DNA of 64,000 bases, from contig CAZFLM010000002.1 in assembly GCA_964519955.1 (NCBI GenBank), positions 110,009-174,008 on the forward strand. Reading direction: 5' to 3'. The stretch comes from CAZFLM01 sp964519955 (GTDB lineage: Bacteria; Armatimonadota; Chthonomonadetes; Chthonomonadales; CAJBBX01). Shown here piece after piece: positions 31,870 through 41,294 of this stretch. The translations under genes were made by a program, and so were the position numbers. Position 1 is the stretch's first letter; each line of letters begins with the position of its first letter. A model generated the notes under the pieces. That model had not been told where the DNA came from. It worked only from the letters and a program-made list of their open reading frames with translations, and made no database searches.

Positions 31870-32373
31870 ATGAGCGCGCCTCAGCCGACCTTCAGGGAAT
31901 ACGGCTTTCAGGCAGTCGGCGAGCGCCTCGCCGTCATGCTCTCGCACGCCGACGGGGTCCGCCAGGCCGAGGACATCGAAGCGCTGCACGACATGCGTGT
32001 CGCCTCGCGTCGCCTGCGCGCGGCCCTCTCTCTGTTCTGCGACGCCTTCCCCACCCGCCCGTTCCGCCGCTTCGACGCTGAGGTTAAAGCCATCACCGAT
32101 GCGCTCGGCGAGGCGCGCGACCTCGACGTGATGATCGAGACGCTGGAGAAGCTGGAGAAGGGGATGGACGAGGACGAGCGCAGCGGCCTCGACTCGTTCC
32201 TCGACCGCAAGCGGGCACGGCGAGCCGCGCGACAGACAGCCGTGATCGCCGCCCTGGACAGGCTCCAGAAGCTGGACCTCACGCGGCGCCTCGCCGACAT
32301 GACGAAGCCGCCGCAAGCGATGAGGGCACAGCAGCCCGAGCCCGCGTCCGAGCCTCAGGCAGCGGAGGCGTAG
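31870..32373 (+). CDS. CHAD domain protein, first half
   Basis: A 167-residue helical protein carrying one half of a CHAD domain: EDIEALHDMRVASRRLRAAL has the conserved His/Arg patch (H-x-MR-x4-RRLR), followed by RRFDAEVKAITDALGEARDL. It ends in a Glu/Pro/Ala tail. CHAD domains bind polyphosphate through such basic patches. A full CHAD domain has two four-helix halves, each with this motif; the second half is encoded in the next gene, 6 bases away. ATG at 31870 used; an in-frame GTG at 31846 is possible, and neither has a clear ribosome site. Confidence 0.85.
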   Translation: MSAPQPTFREYGFQAVGERLAVMLSHADGVRQAEDIEALHDMRVASRRLRAALSLFCDAFPTRPFRRFDAEVKAITDALGEARDLDVMIETLEKLEKGMDEDERSGLDSFLDRKRARRAARQTAVIAALDRLQKLDLTRRLADMTKPPQAMRAQQPEPASEPQAAEA

Positions 32374-32379
32374 CGAACG

Positions 32380-33063
32380 ATGGCACGCGCGCGCCGAATC
32401 GTCGGCCTCGATCCAGATGAGGATGTCCTCTCGAATGCCGCGATGATCGTGCCCACACGTATCGCTGAGCTTATCGAGTTCGAGCGGTTCATCGCGGACC
32501 CTGCGCGTGTCGTCGAGCTGCACGCGATGCGCATCGCCTCCAAGCGCCTGCGCTACACCCTCGAGTTGCTCGCCCCGTTCTACGGCGACGAGTTCCGGGC
32601 CGCCATCGATGTGGTGAAGCAGGTCCAGGAGCGCCTCGGCAAGATCCACGACGCCGACGTCCTCGTGCCGGAGTTGGCGTGCCACATTCGCCGCATCCTG
32701 AGCCCTGCGCGCGACCAGGCGGTGCAACTAGGCGCCCACGCAGGCGACCACAACGGCGCGTTGGGCCTCGCGAAGCTCTGCCGCGACAGAACCGCGGAGC
32801 GCGAGCGGCTGCACAACCTGTTCGTGGCCGAGTGGGCGCAACTCCGCGAGACGCGCTTCTTCGAGGACCTGCGGCGCCTGGTGAGGAACGCCGCGCTTGC
32901 CGCTGCCATGGAGGCGGACGAACCCCTCGACGCCGCGCCAGTGCGCCCGGTCCGTCATCGTCGTCCGCTCTCTACATCCAGGCTCGCAGCCGAGGCGACG
33001 GCCCACAAGCCTCAGACGGAGCAGCATAGCCTGTTCGAGGAGGCCGAAGGCACGGCAGACTGA
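32380..33063 (+). CDS. CHAD domain protein, second half
   Basis: A 227-residue protein with the second CHAD motif, VVELHAMRIASKRLRYTLEL, then QVQERLGKIHDADVL, which is the typical end of the second bundle's second helix. Further helices (AERERLHNLFVAEWAQLRE) complete the bundle, and a basic Pro/Arg-rich stretch and Gln/Glu-rich end follow. It starts 6 bases after the stop of the first-half gene. The two proteins likely assemble into one polyphosphate-binding unit. No CYTH phosphatase domain is fused. Confidence 0.87.
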   Translation: MARARRIVGLDPDEDVLSNAAMIVPTRIAELIEFERFIADPARVVELHAMRIASKRLRYTLELLAPFYGDEFRAAIDVVKQVQERLGKIHDADVLVPELACHIRRILSPARDQAVQLGAHAGDHNGALGLAKLCRDRTAERERLHNLFVAEWAQLRETRFFEDLRRLVRNAALAAAMEADEPLDAAPVRPVRHRRPLSTSRLAAEATAHKPQTEQHSLFEEAEGTAD

Positions 33064-33259
33064 CAGCCGTCCGCCTGATGGGAGGGGCCTTCGCCATCGT
33101 GGCATGCGGCGCGCACCTCATGCTGAGTCCCGTCGTCTTGCCGAGGATGGACGTGTCCACCTGAGCGTTCCCCGGCCGATGCGCCGCTGTCCGGCCCGGC
33201 CTGGGTAAGCGACCTGTCATCGCGCCGACCGCGCGCGCCACCATACCGAGCATGTTCCA

Positions 33260-36200
33260 GTGAACGCCGCCCCTACCCCGTCCGTCCTCTTGCCCCCGCT
33301 GACCATCGTCGCGGGACCGGCGCGCTCGGGCAAGACTGCCTGGTGCATCGACCGGCTCCTGGCCGCCCCGCGCGGCTCCGTGCTGGTGGTCGATGCGGGA
33401 GGCGACCGCGTGCGCCGGCGCGCCCGGGGGGCCGGCCTCGCCTGCGATCCGGCAAAGGGCCCAGTGCTGACGTCCGGCCGCCTGATCGAGCGCCTCGCGC
33501 GCCCTGGCCGCCGCCCCCTCACCCATGCCGGCGCCACACTGCAGCGCATCTTCCTCGAGGAGGCGGTCGCGGAAGCCTGCGATGCCGCCGGCCCATTCGG
33601 CGCGGTGCGCGAGGCGCGGGGCTTCGTTCAGGCGCTGCGCTCGATCGTGCGCGAGATGAAGCTTGCCTGCGCGACCCCGGCCGGCCTCCTGACCGCGGCC
33701 GATGCCACTGCGCAGCAACTGGACGACCCGGCGTTCGCAGCCAAGATGCGCGAGTTGGCGGCGATCTGGGCCGCCTACGAAGGCTTGCTCCAGCGCCACG
33801 GGTGCCGCGACGACGAGGACCGCGTCGCCGACGCGATTGCCTCGGTGGCGGAGGGCCGCGCCAAGCCCCCCGCGATGCTCCTCATCGATGGACGCCGCCA
33901 CATCGAGCCGCAGTGGCGCCAACTGCTCGCCGCGCTCGCCGGCCAGGGGTGCCAGGTCGCGCTCACGCTGACCGATGACCCGGCGCGCCCGCTGCTCTTC
34001 GCCCCCACGGCGCGCATGCTCGCCGACCTCTCGGGTGAGTTCGACCTGACGATCGAGCGGCTGGAGCGACGGCAGGTCCCGGGCCTCGCGGCGGCGCTGG
34101 CCCATCTGGAGCGCGCCCTGTTCGGCCAGGACGACCAGATGCCGCTGCCCGCGCTCCCAGAGTCACCCCTCGCCTACTTCGACGCGCCGTCGCCCTACGC
34201 GGAGGCGGAGATGATCGCGCGCGAGCTGCGCGAGCGCCACGACCGGCACGCCACGCCGTGGCACCGGTGTGCGGTCATCGTGCGCTCTGCCGCGGTCCAG
34301 GCGCCCGTCGTCGCCGCGGTGCTGCGCGAGCGCTACGCGATCCCGGCGGTGGTCCGCACGCAGGCCCCGCTCACCGATCACCCCCTCGTCCAGATGCTCC
34401 TGGCGCTCTTCGACGTGTTCGCCCACGACTGGCGCGGCGACGACGTGTTCCGGTACCTGAAGGCGACCTACGTGCCGGTCGGCGCGGTCGCCGCCCAATT
34501 GCTTCAGCGGAAGATGCGCCGGAGCCGCCGCATGGACGGGCGCGAGAGGTGGGCGGCGCTTCTCGACGCGGACCCGAGCGCCGACGACGAAGCGCGCAGG
34601 CACATCCGCGCGATGCTGGCGTGGCAATCGCGGCTCTGCGATGGCGCGCACACCGCCGACGACCTGCAAGAGGCGCTCGACGAGCTGCTCAAAGAGCACC
34701 ACCGCGTCCCTGAGAGCGACCGCGAGGCGCACCACGCCCTTAAGGCGCTCAAGGAAGTGCTCGGCGAGATCGGCGTCGCCTCCAAGCTGCACGGAGAGGG
34801 CCCCATCGCGTTCGACGAGTGGGTCGGACACGTCGCGGCGCTCTGCTCGACGGCGCGCTACCACGCGGGACCCGGGAGCGCCAGCGACGACGACGTCGTG
34901 GAGGTGATGGAGCCCGACGAGGCGCACGCGCTGGAGGCCGACTGGTGCGCCGTGATGGGCATGACGGAGCGCGTGTTCCCTAAGCGCGTCGCGGAGGACC
35001 CGTTCATCCGCGATGACGAGCGGGCCGCCCTGGCCGAGGTCGGTGGCCCGCGCCTGGCCCTGCGCCGCGACGAGGCCGACAACGAGCGCCTGCGCTTCTA
35101 CCTAGCGGCCACCACGCCGACCAAGCGGCTGGTCCTCTCGTTCCCGCGCGCAACCGAGGAGCAGGACGCGCTGCCGTCGTTCTATCTGGACGATGTGAGG
35201 GCCCTCTACGACCACGTTCCGGCCCTTGTCGCCACGTTGGCAGAGGTCGTGCCGCCGGCGGAACAGGCCGTCACCGACCGTGAGGTGATGCTGGCCGAGT
35301 GCGCGGCGGCGCGGCCCGACGGGGCAGAGGCATCGCCAGGCGCGGCAGCGATCCTCTCCGCCCGCTCGATCCCACCGTCACCGCGCATCGAGGACGCCGA
35401 GCGCTTGAGCAAGGCCGGACGCAAGCGGAAATACGGCATGACCGAACTCGAGGACTACCTCGCCTGCCCGTTTCAGCACTTCGCCAAGCACGCGCTGCAC
35501 CTGCGCGAGGACCACGACGAAGCCGGACCGGAAGAGCGCGGGAGCATCTACCACCGCGTCATCGAGCGAACCATGCGGCGGCTGGGCGAGGATCCAGTCG
35601 CGCTAGAGCCCCTGCGGGATGCGCTGCGCCAGGAACTGCAGCGGCACCTCGCCGTCGAGTGTGCCGGCCTCCCGCCCAGGCAAGCCCGCATGATCGAGCG
35701 CGCGCTCACGGAGGCAGTCGACCGCTTCGCGGCTCGCGAGGTGCGCTACCGGGGCATCTTCGGCGCCACTCCCACCTACCACGAGCTGCAGTTCGGCCAG
35801 CCGGACGATGCCTCCGACCGTGAGCCCGCCTCCAAGCTCCAGCCGCTCGTGGTGGCAGCGACGGACACGTCGCCGGCGGTCGAGGTCTCCGGCACCATCG
35901 ACCGCGTGGACCTGCTGCCGAACGGCCACGCGCTGGTGATGGACTACAAGCTCGGCCACGGGGTGAAGTTCGACGAGATGCAGGCAGGCACGAGCCTCCA
36001 AATGCCGGTCTACATGCTGGCGATCGAGAGCCTGTGGGGCCGTGCGGCCGCCGTCGCCTGCTACGACTCGGGCCGCGACGACTGCCGGCCGCGCGTCTTC
36101 CGCCGCAGCGCGGTTCCGGACGCGGAGGCGCTGCGCCCGATCGCCGGCGTGGAGCATGGTGCAACCGTCAAGCCGATGAACGAGGAGGAGCACGCACGGC

Positions 36201-36364
36201 TGATGCAGACGGCCGAGGACACGGTGCGGCGCGCCGCGGCAGGCATCCGCGCCCAGGACATCGTGCCGCGCCCGGGCAAGCACTGCGACATCTGTGCCTA
36301 CTCGGACCTGTGCCGCACGAACTCCACCGGCGAGCACGACGGTGAGGAACTACCGGTGACCTGA
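33260..36364 (+). CDS. AddB-like helicase/nuclease with iron-sulfur cluster
   Basis: A 1034-residue protein related to AddB/RexB. Walker A GPARSGKTAW (residues 19-28). Helicase-like core with MLLIDGRRHIEPQWRQLLAA and GMTERVFPKRVAEDPFIRDD. C-terminal RecB-type nuclease: D895 and K897 in LVMDYKLG, then Q and Y in AGTSLQMPVYM. Four cysteines, C736 (CPFQHF) and C1009, C1012, C1018 (CDICAYSDLC), match the 4Fe-4S staple of AddB, Dna2 and AdnB nucleases. GTG start at 33260. AddB normally works with AddA in double-strand break processing; no addA lies next to it. Confidence 0.9.
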   Translation: MNAAPTPSVLLPPLTIVAGPARSGKTAWCIDRLLAAPRGSVLVVDAGGDRVRRRARGAGLACDPAKGPVLTSGRLIERLARPGRRPLTHAGATLQRIFLEEAVAEACDAAGPFGAVREARGFVQALRSIVREMKLACATPAGLLTAADATAQQLDDPAFAAKMRELAAIWAAYEGLLQRHGCRDDEDRVADAIASVAEGRAKPPAMLLIDGRRHIEPQWRQLLAALAGQGCQVALTLTDDPARPLLFAPTARMLADLSGEFDLTIERLERRQVPGLAAALAHLERALFGQDDQMPLPALPESPLAYFDAPSPYAEAEMIARELRERHDRHATPWHRCAVIVRSAAVQAPVVAAVLRERYAIPAVVRTQAPLTDHPLVQMLLALFDVFAHDWRGDDVFRYLKATYVPVGAVAAQLLQRKMRRSRRMDGRERWAALLDADPSADDEARRHIRAMLAWQSRLCDGAHTADDLQEALDELLKEHHRVPESDREAHHALKALKEVLGEIGVASKLHGEGPIAFDEWVGHVAALCSTARYHAGPGSASDDDVVEVMEPDEAHALEADWCAVMGMTERVFPKRVAEDPFIRDDERAALAEVGGPRLALRRDEADNERLRFYLAATTPTKRLVLSFPRATEEQDALPSFYLDDVRALYDHVPALVATLAEVVPPAEQAVTDREVMLAECAAARPDGAEASPGAAAILSARSIPPSPRIEDAERLSKAGRKRKYGMTELEDYLACPFQHFAKHALHLREDHDEAGPEERGSIYHRVIERTMRRLGEDPVALEPLRDALRQELQRHLAVECAGLPPRQARMIERALTEAVDRFAAREVRYRGIFGATPTYHELQFGQPDDASDREPASKLQPLVVAATDTSPAVEVSGTIDRVDLLPNGHALVMDYKLGHGVKFDEMQAGTSLQMPVYMLAIESLWGRAAAVACYDSGRDDCRPRVFRRSAVPDAEALRPIAGVEHGATVKPMNEEEHARLMQTAEDTVRRAAAGIRAQDIVPRPGKHCDICAYSDLCRTNSTGEHDGEELPVT

Positions 36365-36410
36365 GGGGCACGGCGCCGGCAAAGACCCGGCGGGGCGCGG
36401 GCAGAACCCG

Positions 36411-36506
36411 GCGGGGCGCGGAGGCCCCACCCTACAGGGCGACGGCCACGCGGCGCCAACCCGTGGGGCGCGCCCTCCGCGGCGCGCCGGGAACGTTGGA
36501 ACACGG
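36411..36506. repeat. Third copy of palindromic repeat family A
   Basis: Between the AddB-like and metalloprotease genes. GCGGGGCGCGGAGGCCCCAC, then CCCGTGGGGCGCGCCCTCCG and CGGCGCGCCGGGAACGTTGG. It shares the GGCGCGCC hairpin core with the two copies at 18562-18767. Two short direct repeats, CCCGGCGGGGCGCGG, precede it. Confidence 0.75.
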
Positions 36507-36528
36507 ACGACGCACGGAGCAACACACG

Positions 36529-37821
36529 ATGATCGATCGACGAACGTTCCTGCTGGGCGCTGCCGCGGTCTCGGCCACGAGCCGCCGCGTCGCGCTCGCC
36601 CAGGCTCAACCACGCTTCAGTTTCCGACCCTACACCGATCGTCCACTGAGTCTCAACCTCAGGACGCCCTTGATCAGTGGGGACACGGTGACGGTCCGAG
36701 GGGGAGACTCCAGGGCTCCGTCAGTTCCATTCACCTTCGAATGGGGCGACGGCACCCGGAGCGAGACCTTCTTCGACGCGAAGCACACCTACGCCGACAC
36801 CAGCCGCAACTACCGCGTCACGGTCACCGCGCACTACGGCTCGTTCGAGCAGTCGGACAGCATCCCGGTCACCTTCCGCCGGGTGCAGCCGCGCTTCACC
36901 CGAGACCCGGACATCCCGGCTCGCGTCACGGTGGCGCGCGAGGCAGTCGCGCTCGGCTCGACGATGCCGGGCTACGCTCCGCCGAGCGACCTGGTGGGCA
37001 TAGCCGACCGCGACCTTGCCGCCCCGCGCGCCCTCATCGAGTACGTCCTGGACATCGCGCATGCCATCGAGACGGATCTCTGCAACGGGGACATCGACTG
37101 GAGCGGCGGGCGCGGGCAGCTCGTCCTCTGCCAGCCCGGCTTCGGCGGCGCGTTCTCGCTCTGGTTCACGAAGCCCATCGCGCTCGGCGCGAACCCATCG
37201 TACCTATCCGATGTGGGCGGGCTCAGCTCCCTCTTCCACGAGATGGGCCACAACCTGACGCTCAACTCGCCCGCGGCGTTCCGCTTCGGCGGCAAGACCG
37301 ACGGCCCGATGAACACGATCATCTCCGAGAACCTGGCCCAGGTCATGCAGCACGCCACGGCCTGGGAGATCCTGAACAAGCCGGGGCGCTACGGCCTGCC
37401 GGAGGAGACCTGCGAGGGCATCCGGCGCAGCGCGATCTGCGCATTCGGCATTACCGCGCGGGCCTACCTCGACTACAAGAAGGCGGGCTGCCCGTTCGCG
37501 ACAGTCCAATCCGGCAAGCCTGGCGACCCGGACCGCACATTCGGCACCTTCATGACGCTCGCGTGCAAGTTCGTCGAGCATGCGGAGGCAGCCGGCCAGT
37601 TCCGCGAGCCCGCCAAGCGCCTGATGCGCCTGCTTCAGACCTTCCGCGAGGCGGACCACAAGCGCTTCGTCGACCCCGCCAACGAGGGCTTCCGCGCCAC
37701 GTTCTCGGTCGCCGCGCTCTCGCACGCGTTCGCCAAGGACCTCCGCCCGGAGTTCCGCGACCTGCGCTTCCCCATCGACGACGCGGTGCACGCGGAGATG
37801 CTGGGGCGGATGAACAAGTAG
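36529..37821 (+). CDS. Tat-exported PKD-domain zinc metalloprotease
   Basis: A 430-residue protein. Start MIDRRTFLLGAAAVSATSRR is a twin-arginine signal (DRRTFLLG), so it is probably exported folded. A PKD-like domain follows (about 60-120: PFTFEWGDGTRSETFFD, then HTYADTSRNYRVTVTA). The catalytic part has SLFHEMGHNLTL, an HExxH zinc motif, with ENLAQVMQHATAW downstream. Layout resembles M60-like/gluzincin peptidases that cut glycoproteins, but the match is partial. It precedes an alpha-mannosidase gene, so glycoprotein or glycan degradation is a reasonable guess. GGAGC lies upstream of the ATG. Confidence 0.82.
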   Translation: MIDRRTFLLGAAAVSATSRRVALAQAQPRFSFRPYTDRPLSLNLRTPLISGDTVTVRGGDSRAPSVPFTFEWGDGTRSETFFDAKHTYADTSRNYRVTVTAHYGSFEQSDSIPVTFRRVQPRFTRDPDIPARVTVAREAVALGSTMPGYAPPSDLVGIADRDLAAPRALIEYVLDIAHAIETDLCNGDIDWSGGRGQLVLCQPGFGGAFSLWFTKPIALGANPSYLSDVGGLSSLFHEMGHNLTLNSPAAFRFGGKTDGPMNTIISENLAQVMQHATAWEILNKPGRYGLPEETCEGIRRSAICAFGITARAYLDYKKAGCPFATVQSGKPGDPDRTFGTFMTLACKFVEHAEAAGQFREPAKRLMRLLQTFREADHKRFVDPANEGFRATFSVAALSHAFAKDLRPEFRDLRFPIDDAVHAEMLGRMNK

Positions 37822-37947
37822 GAGCCACGGGCGCCGTCTCAGACAGGTATAACGGAGAGGTGCACCGCCCGCCCGCTGCATGCGACGCACGGCGGTGCCC
37901 ACATTCCGCGCGAACGGCGCCCGCGCCACGCGCCCGGAAGGACTCCC

Positions 37948-40900
37948 ATGCATAAGCACCCCGCCCTGACGCTCTCCCGGATCGAGCGCTTCCTGCGCAA
38001 CGACCTTCAGCCGATCCTGTGGGCGCGCCAGGTTCCCTTGACCACTTCCGCCTATCTGCCTGCCGGCCCCTGGCCCGCTCCCGCCGACTCGCTGACGCCC
38101 GCGCCCGCCCCCACCACGCAGTCTGTCGAGGCGTGCGCCTTCGAGGCCGTCGAGCCCGGTTTCGCGTGGGGCCCCGTGTGGTCCGACGCCTGGTTCCGCT
38201 TCGAGGGGCAGATCCCCGCCGAGTGGCAGGGCGAGACGGTCATCGCGCGCATCGACTGCGGCGCCGAGGCCATCGTGTGGGATGGCGACGAGCCGCTGCA
38301 GGGCCTCGACGGCAACCACGGGGAGTTCCTGCTCGCCCGCGAGGCGAACGGCGGCGAGCCCATCCGGCTCATGGTCCGCGCCAACGGCATGAACCCGCAC
38401 GTGAGCTGCGACGGCAAGCCGCAGGACCCGCCGGCGAAGCCGTTCGCGCTCCGCCACGCGTTCCTCACCGTCTTCGACAAGGAGCTGATTGGCCTCTACC
38501 TCGACATGAAGGTCGCGGTGGGAGTTCTGCGGGAGCAGCCGGAGACCGAGCCGCGCCGCGGCCAACTCCTCTACGCGCTGAACCAGGCCGTCAACACGTT
38601 CGATCCCGAGGACCGCGCATCGATTGGCGAGTGCCGGAAGATAGTCGCCGAGGTCTTCGCCAAGCCCGCCAACGCGTCGGCGCACCACCTCAGCGCCATC
38701 GGCCACGCGCATATCGACACGGCCTGGCTCTGGCCGATCGAGCGAACGCAGCAGAAGTGCCTCCACACTTTCTCCACCGCAACTCGACTGATGGACCAAT
38801 ACCCGGAGTACAAGTTCGTGTGCTCCCAGGCCGCCCAGTACGCCTGGGTCAAGGAGCTGGCGCCGAAGCTCTACGAGCGCATCCGCGACAAGGTGAAGAC
38901 CGGCCAGTGGGACATCGCGGGCGCCATGTGGGTAGAGGCCGACTGCAACGTGTCTGGCGGCGAGTCGCTGGTGCGCCAGGTGCTCTACGGCAAGCGGTTC
39001 TGGATGCGCGAGTTCGGCGTCGAGAGCATCGAGCTGTGGCTGCCGGACGTCTTCGGCTACACCGCTGCTCTACCGCAGATCCTCAAGAAGGCGGGCGTCC
39101 AGTACTTCCTGACGCAGAAGATCTCGTGGAACCAGATCAACAAGTTCCCGCACCACACGTTCCTGTGGCAGGGCATCGACGGCACGAAGATCCTCACCCA
39201 CTTCCCGCCCGCCGATACGTACAACGGGGATGTCTCGCCGAAGGAGCTGGCGTTCAACGTGCGCAACTTCCGCGAGCACGACCGCGCCACCCGCTCCCTG
39301 TACGTCTTCGGCTACGGCGACGGCGGAGGCGGCCCGACGACCGAGATGCTGGAGAACGCGCGCCGCCTGGCCAACGTGGAGGGCATGCCGACCATCGAGC
39401 AGGAGAAGGTGCGCGACTTCTTCGCCAAGGCCGAGGAGGATGCGCGCGACCTGCCCGTGTGGGTCGGCGAGCTGTACCTCGAGCTGCACCGCGGCACCTA
39501 CACCACGCAGGCGCGCAACAAGAAGAACAACCGCTACTGCGAGTTCCTGCTGCGCGACGCCGAGTTCCTGGCGTGCGTGGCGCCCGGCGACCTGGGCCGC
39601 TACCCGCAGGCCGAGCTGGAGCGCGCGTGGAAGCTGCTGCTCATCAACCAGTTCCACGACATCATCCCCGGCTCGTCGGTCAACGAGGTCTACCGCGACT
39701 CCGACCGCGACTACGCCGAGATTCAGCGGATCGGCGAGGCGGTTGTCGAGAAGGCGCTCGGGGAGATCGGCGAGGCGGTGAACACAGAAGGCACCGAGCT
39801 GCCCGTGCTCGTCGTGCGCAACTACGATGACTGGGCGTGGAACGAGGTGGTCGAAGCGCCCTTGCCCGACGGCGCCGAGCCGAAGTCGGTGCGCTTCGCC
39901 GATGTCGACCCCACGCCGGTGCAGATCGTGGAGCGCGACGGGAAGCGCAGCGTGCTCTTCCAGGAGATCACCCGAGCGGAGGGCCACGGCTACACGGTCT
40001 ACGACCTGCGCTCGGACGAGGCGGACATCCCCAACATGTTCGAGGTGTCCGACCGCGTGCTGGACAACGGGCTCCTGCGCGTGGAGTTGGACGCCTGCGG
40101 CAACGTGTCGCGCATCCTGGACCGCTACCACGAGCGCGAGGTGATGAACGAGGGCGAGTACGCGAACCGGCTCCTGCTCTTCGAGGACAAGCCGCTCTAC
40201 TGGGACGCCTGGGACGTGGACATCTACTACCAGGAGAAGGTCCGCGCGCTCGACGAGCTGGACTCCGTCGAGGTCGTCGAGGCGGGCCCCGTGCGCGGCG
40301 CGATCCGCATCGTCCGCACGTTCGGCAAGTCGCGCATCACCCAGACCGTGCGCCTGGCCGCCGGCGACCGCCGCATCGAGTTCGCGACGGAGGTCGACTG
40401 GCACGAGGACCGCAAGATGCTCAAGGCGGCCTTCCCCGTCGCCATCAACACGGCCAAGGCCAAGTTCGAGATCCAGTACGGCCACGTGGAGCGCCCCACG
40501 CACTACAACACGAGCTGGGATCTCGCCCGGTTCGAGGTGGCCGCGCAGAAGTGGGTCGACCTCGCCGAGGGCGGCTACGGCGTCGCGCTGCTGAACAACG
40601 GGCGCTACGGCCACGACGTGCAGGGCAACACGATGCGCCTGACGCTGCTGCGCTCGCCCAAGGCGCCTGACCCCGAGGCGGACATGGGCCTGCACTCCTT
40701 CACCTACGCCCTGCTGCCCCACGGCGGCGACATCTGGGCCGGCCAGGTGGTCGAGCAGGCCTACCACTTGAATGCGCCCCCGCGCGCGAAGGTGCTCCCG
40801 GCCGGCCAACCGGGCTCGATGCCCAACGAGTTCGTCTACTTCGATACGGACCGCGAGGGCGCGCTGATCGAGTCGGTGAAGAAGGCGGAGGACGAGAACG

Positions 40901-41091
40901 CCTACATCGTGCGCCTGTACGACGCCTACAACTCGCGCGGCCAGGTTCGCGTGCGGACAGGCCTGGCGGTGCGCTCCGCCTACCTCTGCGACCTGATGGA
41001 GCGCGACATCGAGGAGCTGCCCTTCGTCGACGGCGCGGTCTCGCTCACGCTCATGCCGTTCGAGATCGTCACGATCAAGCTGCGGGTGTAG
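37948..41091 (+). CDS. GH38 alpha-mannosidase
   Basis: A 1047-residue alpha-mannosidase of normal family length. N-terminal beta domain, then the GH38 catalytic core: GHAHIDTAWLWP (zinc ligands H255 and D257), WVEADCNVSGGESLVRQ, and the nucleophile D367 in LWLPDVFGYTAALPQIL, followed by FLTQKISWNQINKFPHHTF. Further zinc/helix motif FHDIIPGSSVNEVY and C-terminal mannosidase domain (LRVELDACGNVSRILDRYHE). No signal peptide, so it is cytoplasmic and likely acts on imported mannosides. It removes terminal alpha-mannose. GGAAGG lies upstream of the ATG. Confidence 0.96.
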   Translation: MHKHPALTLSRIERFLRNDLQPILWARQVPLTTSAYLPAGPWPAPADSLTPAPAPTTQSVEACAFEAVEPGFAWGPVWSDAWFRFEGQIPAEWQGETVIARIDCGAEAIVWDGDEPLQGLDGNHGEFLLAREANGGEPIRLMVRANGMNPHVSCDGKPQDPPAKPFALRHAFLTVFDKELIGLYLDMKVAVGVLREQPETEPRRGQLLYALNQAVNTFDPEDRASIGECRKIVAEVFAKPANASAHHLSAIGHAHIDTAWLWPIERTQQKCLHTFSTATRLMDQYPEYKFVCSQAAQYAWVKELAPKLYERIRDKVKTGQWDIAGAMWVEADCNVSGGESLVRQVLYGKRFWMREFGVESIELWLPDVFGYTAALPQILKKAGVQYFLTQKISWNQINKFPHHTFLWQGIDGTKILTHFPPADTYNGDVSPKELAFNVRNFREHDRATRSLYVFGYGDGGGGPTTEMLENARRLANVEGMPTIEQEKVRDFFAKAEEDARDLPVWVGELYLELHRGTYTTQARNKKNNRYCEFLLRDAEFLACVAPGDLGRYPQAELERAWKLLLINQFHDIIPGSSVNEVYRDSDRDYAEIQRIGEAVVEKALGEIGEAVNTEGTELPVLVVRNYDDWAWNEVVEAPLPDGAEPKSVRFADVDPTPVQIVERDGKRSVLFQEITRAEGHGYTVYDLRSDEADIPNMFEVSDRVLDNGLLRVELDACGNVSRILDRYHEREVMNEGEYANRLLLFEDKPLYWDAWDVDIYYQEKVRALDELDSVEVVEAGPVRGAIRIVRTFGKSRITQTVRLAAGDRRIEFATEVDWHEDRKMLKAAFPVAINTAKAKFEIQYGHVERPTHYNTSWDLARFEVAAQKWVDLAEGGYGVALLNNGRYGHDVQGNTMRLTLLRSPKAPDPEADMGLHSFTYALLPHGGDIWAGQVVEQAYHLNAPPRAKVLPAGQPGSMPNEFVYFDTDREGALIESVKKAEDENAYIVRLYDAYNSRGQVRVRTGLAVRSAYLCDLMERDIEELPFVDGAVSLTLMPFEIVTIKLRV

Positions 41092-41294
41092 GCGAACGGC
41101 GGGACTTGGGACTTGGGGGCTGGAGCTGCGCGTTCCGGCCCTCTTCCTCAGGCTGGTCAGCATGCCTCGCCAGCACTCGCACGTCGCAACAGGATCATCC
41201 CGAGCCGCCCTTGCGAGGGATCGGGCAGAACGTGCCGCCGCGCACAACGCCGATTTCGGCTCGGAGCCGAGCACGCCAAGAGGAGCGCAGCAAC

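Noticed and set aside
33064..33259. Possible small gene or RNA between the CHAD and AddB-like genes
   Set aside because: 196 bases with no convincing start, ribosome site, hairpin or tRNA-like fold that I could see.
39070..41274. Long minus-strand frame opposite the alpha-mannosidase gene (734 codons), and a similar one opposite the DUF5703 gene at 41157-44018
   Set aside because: Both are antisense to genes with clear catalytic motifs and normal ribosome sites; no start signal or homology.
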